A DNA stretch of 64,000 nt from Microbacterium ulmi (lineage in GTDB: Bacteria; Actinomycetota; Actinomycetes; Actinomycetales; Microbacteriaceae): contig NZ_JAAOZF010000001.1 of NCBI RefSeq assembly GCF_011759705.1, positions 124,001-188,000 on the forward strand, given 5' to 3'. Both the position numbers and the translations under genes were made by a program. Shown here piece by piece: positions 41,883 to 52,092 of the stretch (the stretch's first letter is position 1; each line of letters begins with the position of its first letter). Below the pieces are notes generated by a model that was given only the letters and a program-made list of their open reading frames with translations, was not told where the DNA came from and made no database searches.

Positions 41883-42638
41883 CCGTCCCCGCTCCTTCTC
41901 CCCCGCCTCGCCTGGGGCGCCGCGGCCGCGCCGCGCCGCGCTCTCCTCGTCCACGGCCTCGGCTCGAACGGTGCGCTCATGTGGCGCTACGGCGTGACGC
42001 TCGCCGACGCGGGCTGGCACGCGACGGCCGTCGACCTCCGCGGGCACGGCACGGCGCCCCGTGCGCTGGACTACACGCTCGCGGCCTACGCGGCCGACGT
42101 CGCCGCGACCACGCCCGACGGCGGCGGCCCGTGGGACCTCGTCGTCGGCCATTCGCTCGGCGGCGCCGCCACGACGGTGGCGGCGGCCCGGCACGTCGGA
42201 TGGACCCGCCGGCTCGTGCTCGTCGACCCCGCGATCCACCTCGTCCCTCATGACCGCGACGTCGTCCGCGAGAGCCAGGAGCGCTCGTTCGCCGACCCCG
42301 GCGTCGCCGCCGTGCGCGCCGAGCATCCGACGTGGCACGAGCACGACATCGAGCTCAAGGCGCTGTCGGCGCAGCAGGCGAGCCGCTGGGCCGTCGAGCA
42401 GACGAGCGAGCAGAACGACCCGTGGGATGTGCGCAGGGATGCCGTGCGCCTCGCGATCCCGACGCACGTGATCGCTGCGGACCCGACGGTCTACTCGATC
42501 TTCAAGGGCGAGCTCGTCCACGAGGTCCTCGCCAATCCCCTCGTCTCGGTGTCGGTCGTCGCCGGCGCCGGGCACTCCCCTCACCGCGACAAGCCGGAGG
42601 CCACGATGGCCGAGTTCCTGAGCAGGATCCACGTATGA
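41880..42638 (+). CDS. Alpha/beta hydrolase
   Basis: A 252-residue hydrolase with an intact triad: oxyanion 'LLVHGLGSNGALMWRYG', nucleophile Ser in 'LVVGHSLGGAAT' (about residue 90), acid near 'VIAADPTVYS' and His in 'GAGHSPHRDKPEA'. No signal peptide, so cytoplasmic. Its stop overlaps the acyl-CoA dehydrogenase start by ATGA, so both may act in one lipid, ester or thioester pathway. Substrate unknown. Confidence 0.92.
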   Translation: MPSPLLLPRLAWGAAAAPRRALLVHGLGSNGALMWRYGVTLADAGWHATAVDLRGHGTAPRALDYTLAAYAADVAATTPDGGGPWDLVVGHSLGGAATTVAAARHVGWTRRLVLVDPAIHLVPHDRDVVRESQERSFADPGVAAVRAEHPTWHEHDIELKALSAQQASRWAVEQTSEQNDPWDVRRDAVRLAIPTHVIAADPTVYSIFKGELVHEVLANPLVSVSVVAGAGHSPHRDKPEATMAEFLSRIHV

Positions 42639-43795
42639 GCGCCTTCGACCCGTCGGCGTTCCTCCCCGACGACCTGCTCGACCGCTTCCGCGAGCGCGCG
42701 GCCGTGCACGACCGCGACAACACGTTCCCCGGCGACGACCTCGCCGACCTGAAGGCCGCGGGATACCTCGCGCTCCTCGTGCCGGCGGAGCTCGGCGGAG
42801 CGGGGCTCGGCCTGGCCGAGGCATCCGTCCTCCAGCAGCGCCTCGCCGGCGCGGCCCCGGCGACGGCCCTCTCGATCAACATGCACCTCGTGTGGACGGG
42901 CGTCGCGAAGGTGCTCGCCGACCGCGGCGTCGACGCCCTGCGCTTCGTGCAGGAGGGCGCAGCGGCGGGCGAGGTCTTCGCGTTCGGCATCAGCGAGGCC
43001 GGAAACGACCTCGTGCTCTTCGGGAGCGACACGGATGCCGCGCCGCAGCCCGACGGCTCGTACGCGTTCACGGGCACCAAGATCTTCACGTCGCTGGCCC
43101 CCGTCTGGACGCAGCTGGGACTGCACGGCCTCGACACGACATCGCCCGACGGTCCCAAGCTCGTCTACGCGTTCGTCCCGAGAACGGATGCCGTGGTCAC
43201 CCGCGACGACTGGGACACGCTGGGCATGCGCGCGACGCAGAGCCGCACGACCGAGCTGCACGGCGCGGTCGCTCCGGCCGACCGCGTCGTGCGCCGCGTC
43301 GACCCTGGTCCGAACCCCGACCCCATCGTCTTCGGCATCTTCAGCGTCTTCGAGCTCCTGCTCGCGTCGGTCTACACGGGCATCGCGCGCAGGGCGCTCG
43401 ATCTCGCGGTCGAGACGGCGAAGAAGCGCACGTCCAAGCGCACGGGGGCCGCATACAGTCAGGACCCCGACATCCGCTGGCGCATCGCGGACATGGCGCT
43501 CGCGTACGACGCGCTTCCGCCGCAGATCGCGGCGCTCACGCGAGCGGTCGACGACGTCGTACCGCCGGACGGCCGGTGGTTCTCCTACATGAGCGGCGTC
43601 AAGCACCGCGCCGCGACGACGGCGAAGCACATCGTCGACGAGGCGATCCTCGTGTCGGGCGGCTCGTCGTACTTCACGCGCTCCGAGCTCAGCCGCCTGT
43701 ACCGCGATGTGCTCGCCGGCCTCTTCCACCCGTCCGACCCGGAGTCGGCGCACTCCACCGTCGCGACGGCATGGCTGGGGCCCGTCGAGGGCTGA
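42635..43795 (+). CDS. Acyl-CoA dehydrogenase family protein
   Basis: A 386-residue flavoprotein. 'YLALLVPAELGGAGLGLAEASVLQQ' and 'FAFGISEAGNDL' (substrate/FAD entry), 'SYAFTGTKIFTSLAP' and 'DWDTLGMRATQSRTTELHGAVAP' are typical; the C-terminal helical domain contains 'VDEAILVSGGSSYFTRSELSRLYRDVLAGLFHP'. The usual catalytic Glu position is not obvious, so it may be a dehydrogenase or a DszC/HpaB-like monooxygenase relative. Operon with the hydrolase. Confidence 0.9.
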   Translation: MSAFDPSAFLPDDLLDRFRERAAVHDRDNTFPGDDLADLKAAGYLALLVPAELGGAGLGLAEASVLQQRLAGAAPATALSINMHLVWTGVAKVLADRGVDALRFVQEGAAAGEVFAFGISEAGNDLVLFGSDTDAAPQPDGSYAFTGTKIFTSLAPVWTQLGLHGLDTTSPDGPKLVYAFVPRTDAVVTRDDWDTLGMRATQSRTTELHGAVAPADRVVRRVDPGPNPDPIVFGIFSVFELLLASVYTGIARRALDLAVETAKKRTSKRTGAAYSQDPDIRWRIADMALAYDALPPQIAALTRAVDDVVPPDGRWFSYMSGVKHRAATTAKHIVDEAILVSGGSSYFTRSELSRLYRDVLAGLFHPSDPESAHSTVATAWLGPVEG

Positions 43796-43823
43796 CGCCC
43801 GAACCGAGCAGGATTCGAGAAGC

Positions 43824-43843
43824 ACGGATGCCGCGGCATCCGT
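43824..43843. repeat. Perfect 20-bp palindrome built from the GGATGCC word
   Basis: ACGGATGCCGCGGCATCCGT, in the short gap between the acyl-CoA dehydrogenase and DUF1801 genes. It combines the over-represented word with its complement and could form a terminator-like hairpin; its last bases overlap the -10 (TACCGT, 43843-43848) of the next gene. Confidence 0.7.
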
Positions 43844-43855
43844 ACCGTGAAGGTC

Positions 43856-44293
43856 ATGACCGATACACGAGACACGAAGACCGGCTTCACCGCCGAGGAG
43901 CGCGCCGCCATGAAGCAGCGTGCCGCGGAGCTGAAGGCGCAGAAGGGCGGAGCCTCGAAGGCGAAGGATCTGCAGGCCGTCGTCGACGCGATCGCGGCGA
44001 TGCCCGACGCCGACCGCGTCATCGCGGAACGCCTGCACGCGATCGTGACCTCCGTCGCGCCGCACCTCGATCCGAAGACCTGGTACGGGTTCCCCGCGTA
44101 TGCGCGCGACGGGAAGATCGTCGTCTTCTTCAAGGCCGCGTCCAAGTACAACAGCCGCTACGCGACGCTCGGCTTCGAGGAGGCGGCGCAGCTCGACGAC
44201 GGCGAGATGTGGCCGACGTCGTACGCCATCGCGACCCTCACGGATGCCGACGCGGACCGCATCGCCGAGCTCGTGAAGCGCGCCGCGGGCTGA
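43856..44293 (+). CDS. DUF1801 (YdhG/YdeI-like) domain protein
   Basis: A 145-residue protein with 'MPDADRVIAERLHAIVTSVAPHLDPKTWYGFPAYARDGKIVVFFKAASKYNSRYATLGF', the DUF1801 fold seen in small frataxin-like/iron-chaperone proteins, preceded by a charged helix. I use the ATG at 43856 because TACCGT lies 7 nt upstream; the GTG at 43847 is inside that hexamer. Function unknown. Confidence 0.85.
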   Translation: MTDTRDTKTGFTAEERAAMKQRAAELKAQKGGASKAKDLQAVVDAIAAMPDADRVIAERLHAIVTSVAPHLDPKTWYGFPAYARDGKIVVFFKAASKYNSRYATLGFEEAAQLDDGEMWPTSYAIATLTDADADRIAELVKRAAG

Positions 44294-44397
44294 GGCGAGC
44301 CTCGACGCCAGGCTTGCGCTCTCGCTCGACCCGCGCGATCGCGCCGCCGCGCACCTCGTCCCGCTCCGACATCGAATGCCGTGCGAGGATGAGGCGC

Positions 44398-45669
44398 ATG
44401 GCGCGCACTCCCACGGCTCTCCTGAGCCCCGCCGATCAGGAGCGGCGCCGCGCCCTGCGCATCATGAAGGGCGTCGCGCTCGGGGCGCTCCTGTTCACGG
44501 CCGTGCTCTTCGTCGTCGCGTTCGCGCTGCAGACGCGCTATCCGTGGCTCGCGTATGTGCGCGCCGCGGCCGAGGGCGGCATGGTGGGCGCGCTGGCCGA
44601 CTGGTTCGCCGTGACGGCGCTGTTCCGGCATCCGCTCGGCATCCCGATCCCGCACACGGCGATCATCCCCAACCGCAAGGACGAGATCGGCCGCAACCTC
44701 GGCGAGTTCGTCGAGACGGAGTTCCTCCGCGGCGACGTCGTGCGCGCGAAGCTCGCGACGACGGCGATCGCGGCACGGCTCGGCGAGTGGCTCCGGATGC
44801 CGGCCCACGCCGAGCGCGTGACCACCGAGGCGGCGGCGATGGTGTCGGGCGTCCTCGACGCGCTGAGCGACGACGACGTGCAGGACGTCATCGCCGAGCT
44901 CGCGCGCGAGCACCTCATCGTGCCGGAGTGGGGCCCGCCGCTCGGCGGATGGCTCGGGCGGATCGTCGACGCCGGCGCTCATCACGGCGCCGTCGACCTC
45001 GCCGCCGACTCGATCGCGGCGTGGCTCGCGGCCAACCACGCGGCCTTCTCCGGTCTGGTCTCCCGCCGCCTGCCGTCGTGGGTGCCCTCCATCGCGCACC
45101 GGTTCGTCGACGACACCGTCTACAACGAGGCGGTCAAGTTCGTGGCGGCCGTGCAGGCCGACGCACAGCATCCCGCCCGTCGCGCGATCGACGGCTATCT
45201 CGCGCGGCTCGCCGACAACCTCCAGCACGACCCCGCGACGATCGGCCGCCTCGAGGACGCCAAGATCGCCGTGTTCGACAGCCCGCGCGTGCGAGAGCTC
45301 GCCGCGGAGGTCTGGAACACGGCGAAGGCCGGGCTGCTCGCATCGCTCGCAGATCCCGAGAGCGGGCTGCGCCGCCGGGCTGCGGCTGCCCTGTCCGACC
45401 TGGGCGGGCGACTCGCGACGGAGGATGCGCTGCAGCGGCGCGTCGACGCGTGGGTGACGGATGCCGCTGTCTTCCTCGTCGACCGCTACCGCCACGACAT
45501 CGCGTCGATCATCACCGACACGGTCGAGCGCTGGGACCCCGACGAGACGACCGAGAAGATCGAGCTCATGGTGGGTCGCGATCTGCAGTACATCCGGCTC
45601 AACGGCACGGTCGTGGGCGCTCTCGCGGGGCTCGTCATCTTCACCGTCGCGCAGGCGCTCCTCGGCTAG
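44398..45669 (+). CDS. DUF445 family membrane protein
   Basis: A 423-residue protein with a transmembrane segment near residues 22-45, the DUF445 hallmark 'AAAEGGMVGALADWFAVTALFRHPLGIPIPHTAIIPNRKDEIG', long amphipathic helices in the middle and a final membrane segment 'LNGTVVGALAGLVIFTVAQALL'. The middle is predicted to lie on one face of the membrane. ATG 44398 follows GAGGAT by 7 nt. Function unknown. Confidence 0.93.
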   Translation: MARTPTALLSPADQERRRALRIMKGVALGALLFTAVLFVVAFALQTRYPWLAYVRAAAEGGMVGALADWFAVTALFRHPLGIPIPHTAIIPNRKDEIGRNLGEFVETEFLRGDVVRAKLATTAIAARLGEWLRMPAHAERVTTEAAAMVSGVLDALSDDDVQDVIAELAREHLIVPEWGPPLGGWLGRIVDAGAHHGAVDLAADSIAAWLAANHAAFSGLVSRRLPSWVPSIAHRFVDDTVYNEAVKFVAAVQADAQHPARRAIDGYLARLADNLQHDPATIGRLEDAKIAVFDSPRVRELAAEVWNTAKAGLLASLADPESGLRRRAAAALSDLGGRLATEDALQRRVDAWVTDAAVFLVDRYRHDIASIITDTVERWDPDETTEKIELMVGRDLQYIRLNGTVVGALAGLVIFTVAQALLG

Positions 45670-45670
45670 G

Positions 45671-45676
45671 TACCCT
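45671..45676 (+). promoter_or_regulatory. -10 element of leaderless gene start
   Basis: TACCCT, 6 nt, ATG at 45683; it begins 1 nt after the DUF445 stop, so the next three genes can be expressed on their own. Confidence 0.5.
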
Positions 45677-45682
45677 GAGGCC

Positions 45683-46030
45683 ATGGCCGAGCCCCCCGAC
45701 CAGCTCCTGTTCAGCTACGGCGCCCTGCAGAACCCTCACCTGCAGCTGGCGACGTTCGGACGCGTGGTCGAGAGCGAGCCCGACATCCTGCCCGGCTACA
45801 CCGCCGACTACGTCGAGGTGCCCGACGGGCGCTTCACCGACCTGACGGGCCTGACGGTGCACCCGCAGCTGCGCGCGACGGGCAATGCGCGGGACAAGGT
45901 CATCGGACGCGTGCTCCAGCTCACGGAGGCCGAGCTCGACGCCGCCGACCAGTTCGAGGTGTCGATGTATCGCCGCACGCCCGTGACCCTCGCGAGCGGT
46001 CGTGGGGCGTGGGTGTACGTGTCGGCGTGA
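45683..46030 (+). CDS. Gamma-glutamylcyclotransferase (AIG2-like) family protein
   Basis: A 115-residue protein of the AIG2/GGCT fold. 'LLFSYGALQNPHLQLATFGR' is the substrate loop (Y-G-x-L) and 'LDAADQFEVSMYRRTPVTL' carries the candidate catalytic Glu. The fold releases 5-oxoproline from gamma-glutamyl compounds. Its stop shares one base with the start of the arginase-family gene (TGATG), suggesting a role beside glutamate-yielding histidine degradation. Confidence 0.85.
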   Translation: MAEPPDQLLFSYGALQNPHLQLATFGRVVESEPDILPGYTADYVEVPDGRFTDLTGLTVHPQLRATGNARDKVIGRVLQLTEAELDAADQFEVSMYRRTPVTLASGRGAWVYVSA

Positions 46031-46920
46031 TGAGCCTCCCCCACGATCCGCTGTGGCCGCGCGCGGGCGACTGGCCACCGTTCGACGAGATCGAAGGGCG
46101 GGGGGATGCCGCGATCCTCGGCGTCCCCGCGTTCCGCACGTCGCTGTCGCCGACGGGCGCGCACGCGACTCCGGCCGCCGTGCGCGAGGCGCTGCGCCGC
46201 TTCAGCCCGGCGCTCCTGGGACCGCCGGCGATCGATCTCGCCGTCGCGCTCCGCATCGCCGACGCGGGTGACGTCGCCGATCCCGACGGGCCCGACGGGG
46301 AGGCCGTGGTGCGGTCGCGCGTCGCGGCCATCGCTGCGCGCACGGGGCTCGTGATCGCGCTGGGCGGAGACAACTCCGTCACGTACGCTGTCGCTCAGGG
46401 CGCGGGAGCGGCGGGTCTCATCACGCTCGACGCGCATTTCGATCTGCGCGACGGCGTCTCCAACGGCTCGCCCGTGCGCCGGCTCGTCGATGGCGGCCTC
46501 GATCCGCGCCGCATCGTGCAGGTCGGCATCGCGGACTTCGCGAACTCCGCCGCGTACGCGCGGCGCGCCGCCGACCTCGGCATCGCCGTCGTCACCGTCG
46601 ACGACGTCCGCAGGCGAGGCGTCGCCGACGTCATGAGCGACGCCCTCGAGATCGCGGGAGCCGGCGGCGGGCCCGTGCACCTCGACGTCGACGTCGACGT
46701 GTGCGACCGATCCGTCGCGCCCGGGTGCCCCGCGTCGGTCCCGGGCGGGCTCGCGGCGTGGGAGTTGCGCGCGCTCGTGCGGGCCGCGGCATCCTCACCT
46801 CTCGTGACGTCGGCCGACATCGTGGAGGTCGACGCGACCGCCGACGCCCCCGACGGCCGCACCGTGCGCCTCGCCGCGCTGTGCGTCCTCGAACTCCTGG
46901 CAGGAAAGGCACTCCGATGA
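46030..46920 (+). CDS. hutG: Arginase/agmatinase/formimidoylglutamase family hydrolase (HutG-like)
   Basis: A 296-residue binuclear manganese hydrolase. The metal site is 'ALGGDNSVTYA' (Asn replaces the more usual His), 'LDAHFDLRDG' and 'LDVDVDVCDRS'. Beside hutI, hutU and hutH the best assignment is formimidoylglutamase, which converts N-formimidoyl-glutamate to glutamate and formamide, the last step of histidine utilisation. The alternative is another ureohydrolase. Starts at the ATG overlapping the preceding stop. Confidence 0.85.
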   Translation: MSLPHDPLWPRAGDWPPFDEIEGRGDAAILGVPAFRTSLSPTGAHATPAAVREALRRFSPALLGPPAIDLAVALRIADAGDVADPDGPDGEAVVRSRVAAIAARTGLVIALGGDNSVTYAVAQGAGAAGLITLDAHFDLRDGVSNGSPVRRLVDGGLDPRRIVQVGIADFANSAAYARRAADLGIAVVTVDDVRRRGVADVMSDALEIAGAGGGPVHLDVDVDVCDRSVAPGCPASVPGGLAAWELRALVRAAASSPLVTSADIVEVDATADAPDGRTVRLAALCVLELLAGKALR

Positions 46921-47393
46921 CCCTCACGCTCGTGCTCGTGCGCCACGCGAAGTCGGACTGGGGCGACCCGTTCCTCACCGATCACGACCGGCCGCTCAGC
47001 GACCGCGGCCTCCGGGACGCACCCGTCATGGCCCGCAGGCTCGCCGAGACGGGCCTGCGGCCGGAGGTGATCCTCGCGAGCACCGCCGTGCGCGCGAGGA
47101 CGACGGCCGAGGCGTTCGCCGCCGAGCTCGGCATCGCCGTGTCGCTCGACTCCGAGCTGTACGGTGCGCCGGCGGCGGCGCTGCTGAGCGCGGTCGCCGC
47201 GACGCAGGCGTCTGCGGTCGTCGTCGTGGCGCACGATCCGGGCATGACGGTGCTCGCGGAACGTCTGTCGGACGGCGGCATCGGCCACATGCCGACATGC
47301 GCCGTCGCGACCTTCACGTGGCACGAGGACGACTGGGATGTCGCGACGGCCGTCGAGCCGGCCTCCTGGGACTTCGACGCACCCGGGCGGTGA
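46917..47393 (+). CDS. sixA: Phosphohistidine phosphatase SixA family
   Basis: A 158-residue histidine-phosphatase-superfamily protein: 'LVLVRHAKSDWGDP' supplies the catalytic R-H, 'LASTAVRARTTAEAF' the second Arg and 'VVVAHDPGM' the second His. SixA removes phosphate from phosphohistidine on signalling proteins. It overlaps hutG by ATGA, so it is co-expressed with it, which is unusual. Its end is repeated in degenerate form downstream. Confidence 0.9.
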   Translation: MTLTLVLVRHAKSDWGDPFLTDHDRPLSDRGLRDAPVMARRLAETGLRPEVILASTAVRARTTAEAFAAELGIAVSLDSELYGAPAAALLSAVAATQASAVVVVAHDPGMTVLAERLSDGGIGHMPTCAVATFTWHEDDWDVATAVEPASWDFDAPGR

Positions 47394-47493
47394 ACGCCCG
47401 GCGTGAGCCCGGATTGCCGGCACCCGACGGCGAGCGTCGGGACAGTGAGCACCCGAGCGGTCAACGCCCTGCGTGACGCAGCCGGACTGCCGG
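47379..47493. repeat. Degenerate tandem duplication of the sixA 3' end, with hairpin
   Basis: The stretch from 47379 (sixA tail and stop) reappears from 47449 with a 70-bp offset and several mismatches, so a second, non-coding 'end of sixA' exists. Between the copies CCCGACG-gcgag-CGTCGGG (47423-47441) forms a hairpin that may terminate the plus-strand operon and the convergent hut operon. Confidence 0.65.
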
Positions 47494-47509
47494 GAGCCGG
47501 CCGTGGGCA

Positions 47510-48739
47510 TCAGAGCCTGGCGCCGTCCTTCCAGACCGTCCGCACGAGCGGCACGCCCGGCCGGTAGGCCAGGTGCACGCGCGTCGGCGCGTCCAGCAGC
47601 ACGAGATCTGCGCGCTTCCCCGGCGCGATGACGCCGACGTCGTCGCGGCGCAGCGCCGTCGCGCCGCCCGCCGTCGCGGCCCACACGGCCTCGGCAGGGG
47701 TCATGCGCATCTCGCGCACGGCGAGCGCGATCATGAGCGGCATCGAGCTCGTGAAGCTCGAGCCCGGATTGCAGTCGCTCGCGAGCGCGACCGTGACGCC
47801 CGCGTCGAGCAGCCGCCGGGCATCGGGGTACGGCTGCCGCGTCGAGAACTCGACGCCCGGCAGCAGCGTCGCGACGGTGCCGCCGCCCGCGAGGGCTGCG
47901 ACATCCTCGTCCGACAGATACGTGCAGTGGTCGACGGATGCCGCGCCCAGCGCGACGGCGATCCGCACGCCCTCGCCCGGGCCGAGCTGGCTGGCGTGCA
48001 CGCGCGGGGCGAGGCCGTGCGCGATGCCGGCGGCGAGAATGCGCGCGGACTCGTCGGGCGTGAAGGCGCCGCGCTCGCAGAACACGTCGACCCAGCGGCT
48101 GTGCGGCGCGCAGGCCCGCAGCATCTCTCCTGCGACGAGCTCGACGTAGTCCTCGCGCCGGTCGGCGTACTCGGCGGGGACGACATGCGCCCCGAGGAAC
48201 GTGACCTCCGGCGTGACCTCCGCGGCGAGGCGTGCGAGCCGCTCCTCGTCCTGCACGGTCAGCCCGTATCCCGTCTTGACCTCGAACGTCGTCGTGCCCT
48301 GCGCGTGCAGCTCGGCGACGAGCCCGCGCAGGCGGCGACGCAGCTCGTCGTCGCTCGCCGCACGCGTCGCGGCGACCGTGCGCCGTATTCCCCCCGCGGC
48401 ATACGGTGTTCCCGACATGCGCGCCTCGAACTCGTCCGCGCGGTCTCCGCCGAAGACGAGGTGGGTGTGCGAGTCGACGAAGCCCGGGATCACGGCACGA
48501 CCGCCGGCATCCACCACCTCGTCCACCCGGGCCGGGAGACCACCCCGCGCGCGAGGCATCCCGCCGTGCAGCGGGTCTCGCGGGCGACGTGGCCTCTCGG
48601 CGTCGCGGGCCGCGCCGACCCACGCGATCCGGCCGCCCTCGATGAGCACCGCGGCATCCGTCGTCGTCCCGCACGGATCTGCGGGAGCCGCGACGTTCGT
48701 CGTCAGCTCGCCGATGTTCGTGATGAGAGTCGCTCTCAC
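47510..48739 (-). CDS. hutI: Imidazolonepropionase
   Basis: A 409-residue amidohydrolase that opens imidazolone-propanoate to formimidoylglutamate. Metal ligands: '[12 protein letters not shown]' (HxH), 'LGAHVVP', '[10 protein letters not shown]' and Asp in '[18 protein letters not shown]', and '[14 protein letters not shown]' is the HutI signature. The GTG start overlaps the hutU stop by GTGA. Last gene of hutH-hutU-hutI. Confidence 0.97.
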   Translation of the reverse strand: MRATLITNIGELTTNVAAPADPCGTTTDAAVLIEGGRIAWVGAARDAERPRRPRDPLHGGMPRARGGLPARVDEVVDAGGRAVIPGFVDSHTHLVFGGDRADEFEARMSGTPYAAGGIRRTVAATRAASDDELRRRLRGLVAELHAQGTTTFEVKTGYGLTVQDEERLARLAAEVTPEVTFLGAHVVPAEYADRREDYVELVAGEMLRACAPHSRWVDVFCERGAFTPDESARILAAGIAHGLAPRVHASQLGPGEGVRIAVALGAASVDHCTYLSDEDVAALAGGGTVATLLPGVEFSTRQPYPDARRLLDAGVTVALASDCNPGSSFTSSMPLMIALAVREMRMTPAEAVWAATAGGATALRRDDVGVIAPGKRADLVLLDAPTRVHLAYRPGVPLVRTVWKDGARL

Positions 48740-50478
48740 GCCGTCGGCTCCGCCGGCATGGGCACCGTCAGGCCGCGCTCGCGGGCGACCTCCCGCGCGC
48801 GTGCGTAGCCCGCGTCGACGTGCCGCATGACCCCCGTGCCGGGGTCGTTCACGAGCACCCGCTCGAGCTTCTCGGCGGCGAGCGCCGTTCCGTCGGCCAC
48901 GGTGACCTGCCCCGCGTGGATCGAACGGCCGATTCCGACGCCCCCGCCGTGGTGGATCGACACCCACGACGCGCCCGAGGCCGTGTTGAGCAGGGCGTTG
49001 AGCAGGGGCCAGTCGGCGATCGCGTCGGAGCCGTCGGCCATCGCCTCCGTCTCCCGGTAGGGCGAGGCGACGGAGCCGGCGTCGAGGTGGTCGCGGCCGA
49101 TCACGATCGGACCGGCGAGCTCGCCTGAGGCCACCATCTCGTTGAACCTGAGCCCCGCGAGGTGCCGCTCCTGATAGCCGAGCCAGCAGATGCGGGCGGG
49201 AAGCCCCTCGAAGCGCACCTTCTCGGCGGCCTTCCCGAGCCAGCGGTGCAGGGCCTTGTCCTCGGGGAAGAGCTCCATGACGGCACGGTCGGTCTTCGCG
49301 ATGTCCGCTGGGTCGCCCGACAGTGCGACCCAGCGGAACGGTCCCTTCCCCTCGGCGAAGAGCGGCCGGATGTAGGCAGGCACGAAGCCGGGGAACGCGA
49401 ACGCGCGCTCGAATCCGCCGAGCTGCGCCTCACGCCGGATGGAGTTCCCGTAGTCGAAGACGGCGGCTCCGGCATCCTGGAATCCCACCATCGCGGCGAC
49501 CTGCTTCGCCATGCTCCCGCGGGCGCGCGCTGCGAAGGCCTCAGGATCGCGTGCGGACTCGGCTCTCCAGCTCTCGAACGGGATGCCGACCGGCAGGTAT
49601 GCGAGCGGGTCGTGCGCGCTCGTCTGGTCTGTGACGACGTCGATCGGGACGCCGCGCAGGAGGAGGTCGGGGAACACTTCGGCGGCGTTGCCGACGATCC
49701 CCACGGAGAGTGCCTCGCCGGCGTCCTTGGCGGCGAGGACGCGTGACACGGCCGCGTCGAGGTCGGTCGTGTACTCGTCGAGGTAGCCGTGCTCGGCGCG
49801 GCGCGCGAGCCGGGACTCGTCGACGTCGACGACGAGCACCGCCCCGCCGTTCATCGTCACGGCGAGGGGCTGCGCGCCGCCCATGCCGCCGCATCCGCCC
49901 GTCAGCGTCAGGGTGCCCGCGAGCGAGTCGCGGGCGAGGGATGCCGCGACCGCCGCGAACGTCTCGTACGTGCCCTGGAGGATCCCCTGCGTGCCGATGT
50001 AGATCCACGAGCCCGCCGTCATCTGCCCGTACATCGTGAGGCCGAGCGCCTCGAGCCGGCGGAACTCGGGCCACGTCGCCCAGTCGCCGACGAGGTTCGA
50101 GTTCGCGATGAGGACCCGCGGAGCCCACTCATGCGTGCGGAACACGCCGACGGGCTTGCCGGACTGAATGAGCAGCGTCTCGTCGGGCTCGAGCTCGTCG
50201 AGCGCGCGCACGATCGCGTCGAAGGCCTCCCACGACCGCGCGGCCCGGCCCGTGCCCCCGTACACGACGAGGTCCTCCGGATGCTCCGCGACCTCGGGGT
50301 CGAGGTTGTTCATGAGCATGCGCTTGGCGGCTTCGGCGCCCCAGCTCTTGGCCGTCCTGTGGCCGCCGCGCGGTGCGCGGACCGGTCCTCGGAGGATGGA
50401 CGCGCGGGTCGCGTCCCTCGGATCCGGGACGCCCGCGCCCTCGGCCGCCCGGCCCCCGCCGCCTCGCCCGTCGGTCAT
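48736..50478 (-). CDS. hutU: Urocanate hydratase
   Basis: A 580-residue urocanase. The NAD-binding '[23 protein letters not shown]', '[16 protein letters not shown]' , '[26 protein letters not shown]' and the C-terminal '[23 protein letters not shown]' are intact. It hydrates urocanate to imidazolone-propanoate. The N-terminal about 25 residues are Gly-rich and unusual. Coupled to hutH by ATGA. Confidence 0.98.
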   Translation of the reverse strand: MTDGRGGGGRAAEGAGVPDPRDATRASILRGPVRAPRGGHRTAKSWGAEAAKRMLMNNLDPEVAEHPEDLVVYGGTGRAARSWEAFDAIVRALDELEPDETLLIQSGKPVGVFRTHEWAPRVLIANSNLVGDWATWPEFRRLEALGLTMYGQMTAGSWIYIGTQGILQGTYETFAAVAASLARDSLAGTLTLTGGCGGMGGAQPLAVTMNGGAVLVVDVDESRLARRAEHGYLDEYTTDLDAAVSRVLAAKDAGEALSVGIVGNAAEVFPDLLLRGVPIDVVTDQTSAHDPLAYLPVGIPFESWRAESARDPEAFAARARGSMAKQVAAMVGFQDAGAAVFDYGNSIRREAQLGGFERAFAFPGFVPAYIRPLFAEGKGPFRWVALSGDPADIAKTDRAVMELFPEDKALHRWLGKAAEKVRFEGLPARICWLGYQERHLAGLRFNEMVASGELAGPIVIGRDHLDAGSVASPYRETEAMADGSDAIADWPLLNALLNTASGASWVSIHHGGGVGIGRSIHAGQVTVADGTALAAEKLERVLVNDPGTGVMRHVDAGYARAREVARERGLTVPMPAEPTA

Positions 50479-52034
50479 CGCGCGTGCCCCTTCGCGAGGG
50501 CAGGGGCCGCGGCATCCGCGATCGCACCCGACCTGACGAGCTCTGCGACGGCCTCGATCTCGGGCGAGACGAACCTGTCGGGGCCGGGGCCGCCCGCGAC
50601 GGAGCGCACGAGATCGCGCACGGCGCCTGTCGCCCTGCCCGGCAGCAGGGGCGCACGCAGATCCAGCGCGCGGGACGCCGTCAGCACCTCGATCGCGAGC
50701 ACGCGCGCGAGCCCGTCGATCGCGCGGCGCAGCTTGCGCCCCGCCGCCCAGCCCATCGACACGTGGTCCTCCTGCATCGCCGACGACGGGATCGAGTCGA
50801 CGGATGCCGGCACGGCGAGGCGCTTGAGCTCGGAGACGATGCCGGCGGCTGCGTACTGCGCGATCATGAGCCCCGAGTCGACACCCGGCTCGTGCGCGAG
50901 GAACGGCGCCAGCCCGTGGCTGCGAGCGGGGTCGAGCGCGCGATCGGTGCGCCGCTCCGAGATCGACGCGACATCGGCGACCGCGATCGCGAGGAAGTCG
51001 AGCACGTACCCGACGGGCGCGCCGTGGAAGTTGCCGTTGGACTGCACGCGCCCGTCGACCGTGACGACGGGGTTGTCGATCGCGGCCGCGAGCTCGCGCT
51101 CGGCGATGAGGCCCGCGTGAGCGGCCGTGTCGCGCGCTGCGCCGTGCACCTGCGGCGCGCACCGCAGCGAGTACGCATCCTGCACGCGGCCGTCCTCCGG
51201 ACCCTTGTGCGACGCGACGATGGGCGAGTCCCCGAGCAGCGCCCGCAGGTTCGCGGCCGAGGCCGCCTGCCCGAGGTGCGGCCGGAGCGCCATGAGGTCG
51301 GCCGCGAACACCGCATCCGTGCCGAGCTGGCTCTCGATCGACATCGCGGCCGCGACATCGGCCGTGTCCAGGAGCACCGAGAGGTCGTCGAGGGCGAGCA
51401 GCAGCATCCCGAGCATGCCGTCGGTGCCGTTGACGAGGGCGAGTCCCTCCTTCTCCTCGAGCACGAGGGGGGCGATGGATGCCGCGGCGAGCGCGTCGGA
51501 GGCCGCCATCTCCACGCCGCCGACGCGCACCGGGCCTTCGCCCATCGCAGCGAGTGCGACGTGCGACAGCGGCGCGAGGTCGCCCGAGCAGCCGAGCGAC
51601 CCGTACTCGCGCACGATCGGCGTGATGCCGGCGTCGAGCATCGCGGCATAGGTCTCCACGACGACGGGCCGCACGCCCGTGCGCCCCGTCGCGAGCGTCT
51701 GCAGCCGCAGCAGGGCGAGCGCCCGGACGACCTCGCGCTCGACCTCGGCTCCCGTCCCCGCCGCATGCGAACGGATGAGGCTCGCCTGCAGCTGACGCCG
51801 CCGATCGGGCGCGATGAACGTCGTCGCGAGCGCGCCGAAGCCCGTCGAGACGCCGTAGTGCGGATGCGGATCGTCTGCGAGCGCCTCGATGAGCGCGCGG
51901 GATGCCGCGACCCGCTCGAGCGCGTCGGGGTCGAGAGCCACCCGGGCATCGCGGCGCGCGACGGCGACGACGTCGTGTGGGAGCAGCGGCGCCGCGCCGA
52001 CGGTGACGGCGGTGGCGGAGGTCGCGGCGGGCAT
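50475..52034 (-). CDS. hutH: Histidine ammonia-lyase
   Basis: A 519-residue lyase that converts histidine to urocanate and ammonia. The MIO cofactor forms from '[14 protein letters not shown]': the usual Ala-Ser-Gly is Cys-Ser-Gly, a variant known from actinobacterial enzymes. Other landmarks are '[11 protein letters not shown]', '[16 protein letters not shown]', '[12 protein letters not shown]'-like '[16 protein letters not shown]' and '[18 protein letters not shown]'. First gene of the operon; divergent from an IclR regulator 58 bp away. Confidence 0.98.
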   Translation of the reverse strand: MPAATSATAVTVGAAPLLPHDVVAVARRDARVALDPDALERVAASRALIEALADDPHPHYGVSTGFGALATTFIAPDRRRQLQASLIRSHAAGTGAEVEREVVRALALLRLQTLATGRTGVRPVVVETYAAMLDAGITPIVREYGSLGCSGDLAPLSHVALAAMGEGPVRVGGVEMAASDALAAASIAPLVLEEKEGLALVNGTDGMLGMLLLALDDLSVLLDTADVAAAMSIESQLGTDAVFAADLMALRPHLGQAASAANLRALLGDSPIVASHKGPEDGRVQDAYSLRCAPQVHGAARDTAAHAGLIAERELAAAIDNPVVTVDGRVQSNGNFHGAPVGYVLDFLAIAVADVASISERRTDRALDPARSHGLAPFLAHEPGVDSGLMIAQYAAAGIVSELKRLAVPASVDSIPSSAMQEDHVSMGWAAGRKLRRAIDGLARVLAIEVLTASRALDLRAPLLPGRATGAVRDLVRSVAGGPGPDRFVSPEIEAVAELVRSGAIADAAAPALAKGHAR

Positions 52035-52048
52035 GGTCCGATTCCACT

Positions 52049-52074
52049 CCCCCTGCGGCCCGCGAGACAGGGGG
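52049..52074. promoter_or_regulatory. Candidate IclR operator between hutH and its regulator
   Basis: Perfect 7-bp inverted repeat CCCCCTG / CAGGGGG with a 12-bp spacer in the 58-bp divergent gap. On the right it is followed by CATCCT, 6 nt and the GTG start of the regulator gene. Confidence 0.5.
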
Positions 52075-52092
52075 TCGTGGCATCCTGTGTCT

